Below are positions 16,794 through 24,564 of a stretch of DNA of 64,000 nucleotides, in pieces (position 1 is the stretch's first letter; each line of letters begins with the position of its first letter). The DNA lies in assembly GCF_035189165.1 (NCBI RefSeq), contig NZ_CP045246.1, positions 868,001-932,000 of the forward strand. Reading direction: 5' to 3'. The notes under the pieces were generated by a model. The model did not search any database and had not been told where the DNA came from. It saw only the letters and a list, made by a program, of their open reading frames with translations. Both the position numbers and the translations under genes were made by a program. Source of the stretch: Arthrobacter sp. JZ12 (GTDB lineage: Bacteria; Actinomycetota; Actinomycetes; Actinomycetales; Micrococcaceae).

Positions 16794-17114
16794 GTGTTCT
16801 CCCTCATCAGCCTCGCGGCAACCGTCTCACCGGCCCCCGGTGAGGAGCCAACGTTGAGGCCCGGCCTGGATCCCGCTCAGGTCACCCCCGGCCTGCTCGG
16901 ATTCCTCGCCACCCTCTTCCTGGTGGTGGCCGTGATCTTCCTGATCCGCGACATGACCAGACGCATCCGCCGGGTGCGCTACCGCGAGATGGCGCGGGAA
17001 GAAGCCGAGCGGGAAGCGCTGGGAGGCGGCGGCCTCGAAGAACGTCCAGACGTCCCGGGGGAAGCGCGGAAAGGTCGCGCGCCGGGCGGCAAGTACGGAC
17101 CGGACTCTCCCTAG
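16794..17114 (+). CDS. Small single-span membrane protein of the mca cluster
   Basis: A 106-residue protein with one clear membrane segment (GLLGFLATLFLVVAVIFLIRDM, about residues 33-54) followed by a basic, Glu/Arg-rich cytoplasmic tail (RRIRRVRYREMAREEAEREAL). Its place between mca and the DUF255 gene matches M. tuberculosis Rv1083. Function unknown. GTG start at 16794. Only 3 bp separate its stop from the next ATG, so the two are cotranscribed. Confidence 0.75.
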   Translation: MFSLISLAATVSPAPGEEPTLRPGLDPAQVTPGLLGFLATLFLVVAVIFLIRDMTRRIRRVRYREMAREEAEREALGGGGLEERPDVPGEARKGRAPGGKYGPDSP

Positions 17115-17117
17115 GCC

Positions 17118-19208
17118 ATGGCTGAACGGCTACGCACCGAGGCGTCAGCCTACCTGCGCCAGCACGCGGACAACCCCGTGGACTGGTGGCCGTTCACCGA
17201 TGCAGCATTTGAAGAGGCCGTGCGGCGGGATGTGCCGGTCTTCATCTCCGTGGGCTACGCGGCCTGCCACTGGTGCCACGTCATGGCGCACGAGTCCTTC
17301 GAGGACGAGGGAATCGCCCGCTACCTGAACTCCCATTTCGTTCCGGTGAAGGTGGACCGGGAGGAACGCCCCGACGTCGACGCCGTCTATATGGCGGCCA
17401 CGCAGGCCATGACGGGGCAGGGCGGATGGCCCATGAGCGTGTTCACGCTACCGGACGGACGCGCCTTCTTCGCCGGAACCTATTTTCCGCCGGCGCCTCT
17501 CCGAGGCAGTCCCTCCTTCGCGCAGGTGCTCGAAGCGATTGTGCAGGCATGGACCCAGCGCCGCTCCGACGTCGAGAGCAGTGCCGCACAGGTCGCGGCC
17601 AGCCTCGGCCAGGCGCAGCAGAGCAGTGCAGGACTGTTCCTGCCCCTGGATTACGACGCCGGCGGGCTGGGGCTGGAGTCCGTCCTGCCGGACGCGGTGG
17701 CCGCGCTCGAAGCGCAGGAGGACACCACCCATGGCGGATTCGGCGGCGCACCCAAGTTTCCGCCGTCGTCGGTACTTGCCTTTCTGCTGGCCCGAGCCCG
17801 CACCGACGATCCGGACGGCACCGCGTCTGGCCTGGCCTCGCGGGCGCTGGAGGCGATGGCCGTGTCGGGAATGCACGACGTCGTAGGCGGGGGCTTCGCC
17901 CGCTACGCCGTGGATGCCGCGTGGGCCGTTCCGCACTTCGAGAAAATGCTCTACGACAACGCCCAGCTGATCCGGCTCTACGGGCGATGGGCCGTGCAGG
18001 CCGAAAGCGTGCACGCCCGTGCGCTCGCCAAGCGGACAGCGAGCGGCATTGCGACCTGGCTGCAGCGGGAGCTGACTGTGCCCGGCGGTGCGTTCGCCTC
18101 ATCGCTCGATGCCGATACCGTCCTGGACGGTACACGCGTTGAAGGCGGAACCTACACCTGGACCCGCAATCAGCTGCGCTCCGTCCTTGGGAACAGGGCC
18201 GATACGGTGCTTGGACTTTTCGACACCGAGGCCGGCCGCGTCGAAGGGGGTGCGTTCACGCTGCACGCAGGCCGGGCCTGGTCTGAACAGGAGCAGGCGG
18301 TGTGGGACGACGCCGCGCCTGCCCTTCTCGCGGCACGGAACCGGCGCCCGCAACCCGACCGGGACGACAAGGTTGTGGCGTGCTGGAACGGCCTTGCCAT
18401 CGGCGGGCTCGCGGAGGCGGGCGCCCTGCTGGGCGACGCTGAAATGCTTAGAATGGCCGACGGCGCCGCACGCTACCTGCTCGACGTGCACTGGGACGGC
18501 ACACGGCTGAGCCGGGTCTCCTTCGGCGGCAGGGCGGGCAACCACGACGGCAGGCTGGAGGATTACGCGGCCGTGGTCGACGGCCTCCAGGCACTGTACG
18601 CGGCCACCGGTGACGCATCCTGGTACCGGGCGGCCGAGGAAATCCTCGCCGCCGCATTGGACAGGTTCATCCAACCCGACGGCAGGGTGGTGGATTCAGC
18701 GGAGCTCGACGCGCCGCTTCGCTCGGCCCAGGCGAACCAGAACTCCGCGGACCCCTTCGACAACGCCACGCCCTCGGGCGTCGCGCTGCTGGCCGGCGCG
18801 CTTGCGACCTCCTCGGCGTACAGCGGGTCCAGCGAACAGCGCGCGCGGGCCGAGAAACTGCTGGCCCACGTCCCCGTCGTAGCGTCCCGTGCGCCACGCG
18901 CCGTGGGATGGGCACTGGCAACCGTACAGGCGCTTGCCGCCGGACCGCAGGAGGTGGCCGTCGTCGGACCCGCCGGACCGGAGCGGGACCTGCTGGCGGC
19001 AACGGCCCATCGCTCAGGCAAGGCCGGTCTGGCGCTCGCAGTAGGTGAGGGGAACGACGGCGACAGTGAAACCGAAGCCGGCGTGCCGCTGTTGGCCAAC
19101 CGGACCCCGGCGCACGACGGCGGTCCGCTGGCCTATGTATGCCAGTCGATGGTGTGCCGGCGGCCGGTGTCGGATCCCGGCGAGCTGGAGGCACAGCTCC
19201 GGGAGTGA
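17118..19208 (+). CDS. DUF255/YyaL-type thioredoxin-domain protein
   Basis: A 696-residue protein of the spermatogenesis-associated 20 / YyaL family. The N-terminal ~170 residues form the DUF255 thioredoxin-like domain with a CHWC redox motif (SVGYAACHWCHVMAHESFED, about residues 43-62) and GQGGWPMSVFTLPDGRAFFAGTYFP. The rest is an (alpha/alpha)6 barrel-like region similar to sugar epimerases (ARYAVDAAWAVPHFEKMLYDNAQL; DDKVVACWNGLAIGGLAEA). The biochemical role is not established. Cotranscribed with mca, in the Rv1084 position, suggesting a link to thiol metabolism. Confidence 0.88.
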   Translation: MAERLRTEASAYLRQHADNPVDWWPFTDAAFEEAVRRDVPVFISVGYAACHWCHVMAHESFEDEGIARYLNSHFVPVKVDREERPDVDAVYMAATQAMTGQGGWPMSVFTLPDGRAFFAGTYFPPAPLRGSPSFAQVLEAIVQAWTQRRSDVESSAAQVAASLGQAQQSSAGLFLPLDYDAGGLGLESVLPDAVAALEAQEDTTHGGFGGAPKFPPSSVLAFLLARARTDDPDGTASGLASRALEAMAVSGMHDVVGGGFARYAVDAAWAVPHFEKMLYDNAQLIRLYGRWAVQAESVHARALAKRTASGIATWLQRELTVPGGAFASSLDADTVLDGTRVEGGTYTWTRNQLRSVLGNRADTVLGLFDTEAGRVEGGAFTLHAGRAWSEQEQAVWDDAAPALLAARNRRPQPDRDDKVVACWNGLAIGGLAEAGALLGDAEMLRMADGAARYLLDVHWDGTRLSRVSFGGRAGNHDGRLEDYAAVVDGLQALYAATGDASWYRAAEEILAAALDRFIQPDGRVVDSAELDAPLRSAQANQNSADPFDNATPSGVALLAGALATSSAYSGSSEQRARAEKLLAHVPVVASRAPRAVGWALATVQALAAGPQEVAVVGPAGPERDLLAATAHRSGKAGLALAVGEGNDGDSETEAGVPLLANRTPAHDGGPLAYVCQSMVCRRPVSDPGELEAQLRE

Positions 19209-19249
19209 AGCGGGCAGCCGGGAGTGGTGCCAAATGGCACAGAGTGCGA

Positions 19250-19999
19250 TCAGCGCGCGTTCAGGACGGCGATCATGATGGCGATGAAGTGCGCCGCGAA
19301 CGCCGCCACGGTGAACGCGTGGAACAGCTCGTGGAATCCGAACCAGACCGGGCTCGGATTGGGCTTCTTCAATCCGTAGATGACGGCCCCGGCGATGTAG
19401 AGCACACCGCCCACGCAGATCAGCACGGTGGCCGGCACGCTGGCGGCCAGGAAGTCGGGCAGGTAGAGGAGTGCGGCCAGGCCCAGCACCACATAGATCG
19501 GGACATAAAGCCAGCGCGGGGCGTTGACCCAAAGCACACGGAAGAGCACACCGGCGATAGCGCCACACCAGATCAGCCAGAGCAGCACGGTGGCCTTGTC
19601 CGGCGGCAGCAGCGCCCAGGAGAGCGGGGTGTAGCTGCCGGCGATGACCAGCATGATGTTGGTGTGGTCCAGCCGCTTGAGGATTACTTTGGTGCGCGGG
19701 GCCCAGTTCCCGCGGTGGTACGTGGCGCTGATGCCGAAGAGGAGGATGCCGGTGAAAGCGTAGATGGCCGAGGTAATTTTCCCGGCGGTGCTGGGGGCAA
19801 GCGCAATGAGCACGATGCCTGCCGCGATGGCCAGGGGGGTGGCGCCAAGGTGGATCCAGCCACGCCACTTGGGCTTGATGTTCAGCGCATCGGCCGCCTG
19901 CTCAACGGCGGATTCGAGCGGGCCCGGAACGGGCGCGGACTCATCCGGAACACCGGCGGATCGGGAGGCGCCGGAAAGCGGAGAAACGCGTCGGCTCAT
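19250..19999 (-). CDS. Hemolysin III / PAQR family membrane protein
   Basis: A 249-residue protein with about seven membrane spans and the family's putative metal-site residues: FGISATYHRGNW (Ser/His) and HELFHAFTVAAFAAHF near the C-terminus. Named hemolysin III for the Bacillus relative, but such proteins are better seen as PAQR-type membrane hydrolase-like proteins; haemolytic activity should not be assumed. TAGAAT ends six bases before the ATG at 19999, a leaderless layout. It occupies the Rv1085c position, divergent from the isoprenyl synthase. Confidence 0.88.
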   Translation of the reverse strand: MSRRVSPLSGASRSAGVPDESAPVPGPLESAVEQAADALNIKPKWRGWIHLGATPLAIAAGIVLIALAPSTAGKITSAIYAFTGILLFGISATYHRGNWAPRTKVILKRLDHTNIMLVIAGSYTPLSWALLPPDKATVLLWLIWCGAIAGVLFRVLWVNAPRWLYVPIYVVLGLAALLYLPDFLAASVPATVLICVGGVLYIAGAVIYGLKKPNPSPVWFGFHELFHAFTVAAFAAHFIAIMIAVLNAR

Positions 20000-20118
20000 G
20001 GGGAAATTCTAGCGGACAGGAGGCCTAAGTTACTAATGAGTAACAACCGCTTACCCGTCATCGCGAGCCGGTGCCGGTACGGTAGGAGAACCATCCCTGC
20101 TAGCTGACCGAAGGACAG

Positions 20119-20892
20119 GTGGGCGCTGCCGTGAAGTTTCCGTCGTTTGCCTACAACTTCTATGAGCGCAGGCTGCAACGTTCACTGGCCGCCGACAGGA
20201 TCCCCCACCACGTCGGCGTCATGGTGGACGGGAACCGGCGCTGGGCAAAGCTGGCAGGAGCACCCACTCGGCACGGACACCAGGCCGGCGCAGACAAGAT
20301 TCTGGAGTTCCTCGGTTGGTGCGAGGAACTCGGTGTTGAAATGGTGACGCTGTATATGCTCTCCACGGACAACATGAACCGGTCCGCGGAGGAGATCGAG
20401 CAGCTGCTCGACATCATCGGAAACACGCTTGACCGGCTCGGCGAGACCCGCAGGGTGCGCGTCCAGCCCGTCGGGGCCCTTGACCTGCTGCCCGAGCACC
20501 TGGCCGCAAAGGTCACCGCGCTCGCAGAACGGACGGCCAGCATCGAGGGCGTACACGTCAACGTGGCCGTGGGCTACGGCGGGCGGCGAGAAATTGTCGA
20601 CGCCGTCAAGGAACTGCTGCGGGACGCCGATGAACACGGTTCTTCCCTGGCGGAGGTCGCCGAGAACCTGGACGCCGGGCAGATCTCCGAGTACCTGTAC
20701 ACGCGCGGCCAGCCCGACCCTGACCTGGTAATCCGCACCTCCGGCGAACTGCGGCTGTCGGGCTTCCTGATGTGGCAGAGCGCCTACAGCGAGTTCTACT
20801 TCTGCGAGGCGCTGTGGCCCGATTTCCGACGGGTCGACTTCCTGCGTGCCCTGCGTGACTACGGCAGGCGCCAGCGGCGCTTCGGCTGCTGA
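20119..20892 (+). CDS. Isoprenyl transferase (short-chain cis-prenyl diphosphate synthase)
   Basis: A 257-residue cis-prenyltransferase. The motif HVGVMVDGNRRWAK (about residues 31-44) carries the catalytic Asp and pyrophosphate site, and RTSGELRLSGFLMWQSAYSEFYFCEALWPDF (about 205-236) is the allylic substrate and Mg region. Its location beside hemolysin III corresponds to M. tuberculosis Rv1086, which makes Z,E-farnesyl diphosphate, so this may be the short-chain partner rather than UppS. The GTG at 20119 follows AAGGA; a GTG four codons later is an alternative. Confidence 0.9.
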   Translation: MGAAVKFPSFAYNFYERRLQRSLAADRIPHHVGVMVDGNRRWAKLAGAPTRHGHQAGADKILEFLGWCEELGVEMVTLYMLSTDNMNRSAEEIEQLLDIIGNTLDRLGETRRVRVQPVGALDLLPEHLAAKVTALAERTASIEGVHVNVAVGYGGRREIVDAVKELLRDADEHGSSLAEVAENLDAGQISEYLYTRGQPDPDLVIRTSGELRLSGFLMWQSAYSEFYFCEALWPDFRRVDFLRALRDYGRRQRRFGC

Positions 20893-21149
20893 ATCCGCCT
20901 CACGCGCGCTTAATCCAAAATTCACCGACACGCACCCGGGCGAGTTGCCGGCGTTGTCGTCTGCGGGCGTAATGTCGGTTCCATCAGCCGGCACCCGCCG
21001 ACTGGTCGGGGAGGCCACCAATGCAGACTTCGTGCTCCACAGCACAAGAGCTGAGTAGGGGAGGCCGCGCGCGGCCTTCTGGCCGGCCCGCCTCACCCAA
21101 GCCCTAGCAATTCCCGGGCGCCTCGACGCCCCGGGGAAGTGGAGTTGAA
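20893..21149 (+). other. Intergenic region before the phoH gene
   Basis: About 260 bp without a convincing gene. It has several GC-rich self-complementary patches (around 21063-21090, and CCCGGG...CCCGGGG at 21113-21135) that could form leader hairpins upstream of phoH. No specific element was recognised. Confidence 0.35.
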
Positions 21150-22553
21150 GTGGCCACATCTCGCACAACCCAGCGATCCGCAACCAGCACCAGCAAGGCC
21201 CGCCAGGCAGCAGAGACCGAACAGGATCTCTCAGCGGCGGGCCTTTCTGCTGTCGAAAGCATCGGCAGCCGCAGCTATGTCCTGGACACCTCGGTGCTGC
21301 TGTCGGATCCCCGGGCAATCACGCGCTTCGCTGAACACGAGGTGATCCTGCCTCTCGTGGTGATCACCGAGCTCGAAGGCAAGCGCCACGACCCTGAACT
21401 TGGCTACTTCGCACGCAAGGCACTGCGCCTGCTGGATGACCTGCGCGTCAAACACAACGGACTGAACCAGGCCATCCCGCTCGGAACCGAGGGCGGCACG
21501 CTCCGCGTGGAACTGAACCACATCTCCACCGAGGTGCTGCCCGTCGGCTTCCGCAACGGTGACAACGACTCACGGATCCTGGCCGTCGCCAAGAACCTCG
21601 CAGACGAGGGCCGCAACGTCACCGTGGTCTCCAAGGACCTGCCAATGCGCGTAAAGGCCTCCGCCATGGGGCTGCAGGCGGATGAGTACCGCAACGAACT
21701 GGTGAAGGACTCCGGTTGGACCGGCGTTGCCGAACTGGACACCCTGGACGACGACGTCGACGCCGTCTACACGAACGAGCCCGTCTTCCTGCCGGCCGCG
21801 GCGGAACTACCCGCCAACACCGGGGTGATCCTGCACTCCGGCAAGGGCTCGGCCCTGGGCAGGGTGGGTGCCGACAAGCAGGTGCGGCTGGTTCGCGGGG
21901 ACCGGGATGTATTCGGGCTGCACGGGCGGTCGGCTGAGCAGCGGCTCGCCATCGACCTGCTGCTGGATCCAGAGGTGGGCATCGTGTCCCTGGGTGGGCG
22001 TGCGGGCACCGGCAAGTCGGCGCTTGCTCTGTGTGCGGGGCTGGAAGCCGTCCTCGAGCGCCGGGAGCACCGCAAGGTGGTGGTCTTCCGGCCGCTCTAC
22101 GCAGTGGGCGGCCAGGAGCTCGGCTACCTGCCGGGCAGCGAGAGCGAAAAGATGAATCCCTGGGCGCAAGCGGTGTTCGACACCCTCGGCGCGCTCGTCT
22201 CACAGGAGGTTGTGGAGGAGGTGATGGACCGCGGCATGCTCGAGGTCCTCCCGCTCACCCACATCCGCGGCCGCTCCCTGCACGACTCCTTCGTGATCGT
22301 CGATGAGGCCCAGTCACTCGAGAAGAACGTGCTGCTCACCGTCATGAGCCGCATCGGGCAAAACTCCAAGATTGTCCTCACGCACGATGTGGCGCAGCGG
22401 GACAACCTGCGGGTGGGCCGGCACGACGGCATTGCCGCCGTCGTTGAAACGCTCAAGGGACACCCGCTCTTCGGACACATCACGCTCACCCGGTCGGAGC
22501 GCTCGCCCATCGCGGCGCTGGTGACGGACCTTCTCGAGGGCGCCGAGATCTAG
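21150..22553 (+). CDS. PIN-PhoH fusion protein (PhoH2-type RNA helicase/ribonuclease)
   Basis: 467 residues with two domains. The PIN ribonuclease domain (about 40-180) has acidic residues in [26 protein letters not shown] and VVSKDLPMR. The PhoH ATPase (about 245-460) has Walker [13 protein letters not shown] and Walker B FVIVDEAQ. PhoH2 proteins of mycobacteria unwind and cleave RNA. It sits in the Rv1095 position of the conserved block. GTG start at 21150 with GGAG upstream. No VapB-like partner gene is seen next to it. Confidence 0.92.
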   Translation: MATSRTTQRSATSTSKARQAAETEQDLSAAGLSAVESIGSRSYVLDTSVLLSDPRAITRFAEHEVILPLVVITELEGKRHDPELGYFARKALRLLDDLRVKHNGLNQAIPLGTEGGTLRVELNHISTEVLPVGFRNGDNDSRILAVAKNLADEGRNVTVVSKDLPMRVKASAMGLQADEYRNELVKDSGWTGVAELDTLDDDVDAVYTNEPVFLPAAAELPANTGVILHSGKGSALGRVGADKQVRLVRGDRDVFGLHGRSAEQRLAIDLLLDPEVGIVSLGGRAGTGKSALALCAGLEAVLERREHRKVVVFRPLYAVGGQELGYLPGSESEKMNPWAQAVFDTLGALVSQEVVEEVMDRGMLEVLPLTHIRGRSLHDSFVIVDEAQSLEKNVLLTVMSRIGQNSKIVLTHDVAQRDNLRVGRHDGIAAVVETLKGHPLFGHITLTRSERSPIAALVTDLLEGAEI

Positions 22554-22562
22554 GTGGGCAGC

Positions 22563-22594
22563 TTCCGTGGCAGGTCAGGAGACCTGCCACGGAA
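22563..22594. terminator. Bidirectional terminator overlapping a convergent gene end
   Basis: Perfect 14-bp stem TTCCGTGGCAGGTC / GACCTGCCACGGAA with an AGGA loop. The last codons of the reverse-strand gene ending at 22575 lie inside the hairpin. Confidence 0.85.
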
Positions 22595-23312
22595 TGTGTT
22601 CGCGCACATCGGTGAGCGTGGGCGGGGCGTCGGTGAACAGATCGTCGATCATGTACTCGTCCACGCCGCCGATGGCCAGGCGGTGCCCGCATCCTTCGAG
22701 CGGGCCGTCCAGAGCCGTGGTTGAGACGCAGATGGCGGTTGCGACGTCGACGGCCACGCGGGTGCGTCCACTCCCGATGAGCGGGCGTCCGGGTGTGAAC
22801 GGCTGGTAGGAGATGTTGGGCGTGGCGGTCGCGGCAAGGACGCGGCGGCCCTCGAACAGTTCCTCGGCAATGTCTTCGAGCTCCACCCGGTTGGCAAACG
22901 GCGTCTCGTAGGGGACGGGTGCGTCCCCGGCCAGTTCCACGGGGTCAAGCATCGCGGACCAGCGCGGGTCGCCGAAGGCCGGCTCTCCGTAGGCTGCCTG
23001 CGGGCGACGGTGGACAAAGCCGGCGTCGTTATAGACCGGGGTGACCAGCCGCGGCGGTACCAGCCAGGACTTGCGTGCCGATTTCGGGAGGAGCCCGTCC
23101 CGGGAGGTCTCCGGGCTGCTGTGGAGGAGCGCGCCGTCGGCGGTCTCCACGCGCAGTGCGGCAGGGCGGCGGACCCAGGCGCGAAGGGGATCGGACTCAC
23201 CCTCGGGGCTGATCCACGACACCGTGAACCGCACCGTCTCCCACCTCCAGGGCGAGGAACGGCACAGCGACCGGAACACGACGGCGGGGTTCGAACCGCT
23301 GGAAGCGGACAT
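22575..23312 (-). CDS. Hypothetical protein, actinobacterial
   Basis: A 245-residue protein, apparently soluble, with no signal peptide or membrane span. It is rich in Trp/Pro/Arg near the start (SPWRWETVRFTVSWISPEG) and has a C-terminal stretch VAVDVATAICVSTTALDGPLEGCGHRLAIGGVDEYMIDDLF. I do not recognise the family. ATG at 23312 preferred: TACACT ends exactly six bases upstream, a leaderless layout; the GTG two codons earlier would abut that box. It diverges from the A24 peptidase gene 60 bp away. Confidence 0.7.
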   Translation of the reverse strand: MSASSGSNPAVVFRSLCRSSPWRWETVRFTVSWISPEGESDPLRAWVRRPAALRVETADGALLHSSPETSRDGLLPKSARKSWLVPPRLVTPVYNDAGFVHRRPQAAYGEPAFGDPRWSAMLDPVELAGDAPVPYETPFANRVELEDIAEELFEGRRVLAATATPNISYQPFTPGRPLIGSGRTRVAVDVATAICVSTTALDGPLEGCGHRLAIGGVDEYMIDDLFTDAPPTLTDVREHIPWQVS

Positions 23313-23371
23313 ATCCACAGTGTAAGCCCGGGCATTCCGCCCGGTCCGGGGTCGTCAGTTACGGTAGGCAC
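23313..23371. promoter_or_regulatory. Divergent pair of leaderless promoters
   Basis: TACACT (reverse strand, 23324-23319) lies six bases before the ATG at 23312, and TACGGT (23360-23365) lies six bases before the ATG at 23372. Both genes thus appear to start at the transcription start point, and the whole control region is only 59 bp. Confidence 0.55.
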
Positions 23372-23875
23372 ATGCTGGCACTGATGGGGGAGTACTGGAG
23401 CGCGTCTCCGGTGGCGTTCTGGCTGTGCGCGGCGGCGCTGGCGCTGCTCGCCGTCGTCGGAATCTGGCTCAGCATCATCGACATCCTCAGCCACCGGCTG
23501 CCCAACCGGATCATCTTCCCGTGCTATCCAGCGGCAGGCGTGCTCCTGATCGGTGCAGCGCTCGCCGCACAGGACTGGATGCGGCTGATTTCCCTTGTCG
23601 GCGGAGCGGCCGTCCTCTGGATCTTCTACTTTCTCCTGCGCCTGATCTATCCCGCCGGGATGGGCTTCGGCGACGTGAAGCTCGCCGGGCTCCTGGGGCT
23701 ATACCTGGGATTTGTCGGATGGTCGTTCCTGCTCTGGGGAACGTTCGCGGCCTTCCTGCTCGGCGGGCTGTGGGGCGTGCTGCTCATTGTGAGCCGGCGG
23801 GCCACCGCGAAATCGGCGATTCCGTTCGGGCCGTTCATGATCGTCGGCGCTTCGCTGGTGCTCGCACTAGGCTGA
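23372..23875 (+). CDS. A24-type prepilin peptidase-like protein
   Basis: A 167-residue, short type of A24 aspartic peptidase that lacks the N-terminal methylase domain. Hydrophobic throughout, about six spans. The two catalytic aspartates are in SIIDILSHRLPNR (about residue 35) and GMGFGDVKLAGLLG (about residue 102). Such short forms process prepilin-like signal peptides of Tad/Flp or Com-type systems, but no pilin or secretion gene is nearby, so its substrate must be encoded elsewhere. TACGGT plus six bases before the ATG marks a leaderless start. Confidence 0.88.
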   Translation: MLALMGEYWSASPVAFWLCAAALALLAVVGIWLSIIDILSHRLPNRIIFPCYPAAGVLLIGAALAAQDWMRLISLVGGAAVLWIFYFLLRLIYPAGMGFGDVKLAGLLGLYLGFVGWSFLLWGTFAAFLLGGLWGVLLIVSRRATAKSAIPFGPFMIVGASLVLALG

Positions 23876-23880
23876 CAACC

Positions 23881-24351
23881 ATGCCTACACCCGATTTTGT
23901 GCTTGACCTGCGTTCAAGGATCGGTCACGACCCGCTCTGGCTGCCCGGGGCAGCTGCGGTGGTGTATGACGACGACGGCCGTGTCCTGCTCGGACGCCGC
24001 GCCGATACAGGTCAGTGGACACTCATCACCGGCATCATCGATCCCGGAGAGCATCCCGCGCAGGCGATCGTCCGGGAGGTGCACGAGGAGACCGGAGTGT
24101 CGGTCGAGGTGGAGCATCTGGTGAGCATCGACGTCGTCGGTCCCATGACCTTCCCCAACGGCGACGTCTGCCGCTTCCTGAGCATGGTCTTCCGCTGCCG
24201 CTACCTCTCAGGCGAGGCGCGCGTGAACGACGACGAGTCCATGGAAGTGCGTTGGTTCAGCCCCGAGGACCTCCCGGAGCTGAACCCTCTACACCGCAAG
24301 CACGCCGAGACGGCGCGCTATTCGACCGGCGTTCCGGACTTCGTGCGCTGA
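23881..24351 (+). CDS. Nudix hydrolase
   Basis: A 156-residue Nudix hydrolase with a complete Nudix box (G-x5-E-x7-REVHEETGV, about residues 57-79). The preceding LGRRADTGQWTLITGI is typical of ADP-ribose or NADH-type pyrophosphatases, but substrate specificity cannot be read from the sequence. The ATG at 23881 is 6 bp after the A24 stop. TAGGCT seven bases upstream, inside the end of the previous gene, may give it its own near-leaderless promoter. Confidence 0.9.
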   Translation: MPTPDFVLDLRSRIGHDPLWLPGAAAVVYDDDGRVLLGRRADTGQWTLITGIIDPGEHPAQAIVREVHEETGVSVEVEHLVSIDVVGPMTFPNGDVCRFLSMVFRCRYLSGEARVNDDESMEVRWFSPEDLPELNPLHRKHAETARYSTGVPDFVR

Positions 24352-24398
24352 GCCTGGCGGCCCCGCACCGCTGACCAGTTCCGATAGTTAAATTCGGG

Positions 24399-24488
24399 AA
24401 ACGTTTTCTTAATTTCCTGCCCCAGGCTTGTTATGCGATTCAGCTCACGGATAGGGTTACTTCCGTTGGTCTCCGTGAATCGTTTCAC
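24399..24488 (+). promoter_or_regulatory. Putative LacI-type operators upstream of the pectin-degrading enzyme gene
   Basis: GTGAA-TCGT-TTCAC at 24475-24488 is an inverted repeat containing TGAATCGTTTCA, the kind of site bound by LacI-family regulators of sugar genes. A second CG-centred palindrome AAACGTTT lies at 24399-24406. Both are within 170 bp of the start codon. No LacI gene is in the window. Confidence 0.55.
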
Positions 24489-24564
24489 CGCCTGATGCTC
24501 AGGCGCTCTCGGTCGGCCCTTGAACCACCCCAATTTCACTGTCGAAACTGCAAGGTGTGATGCA

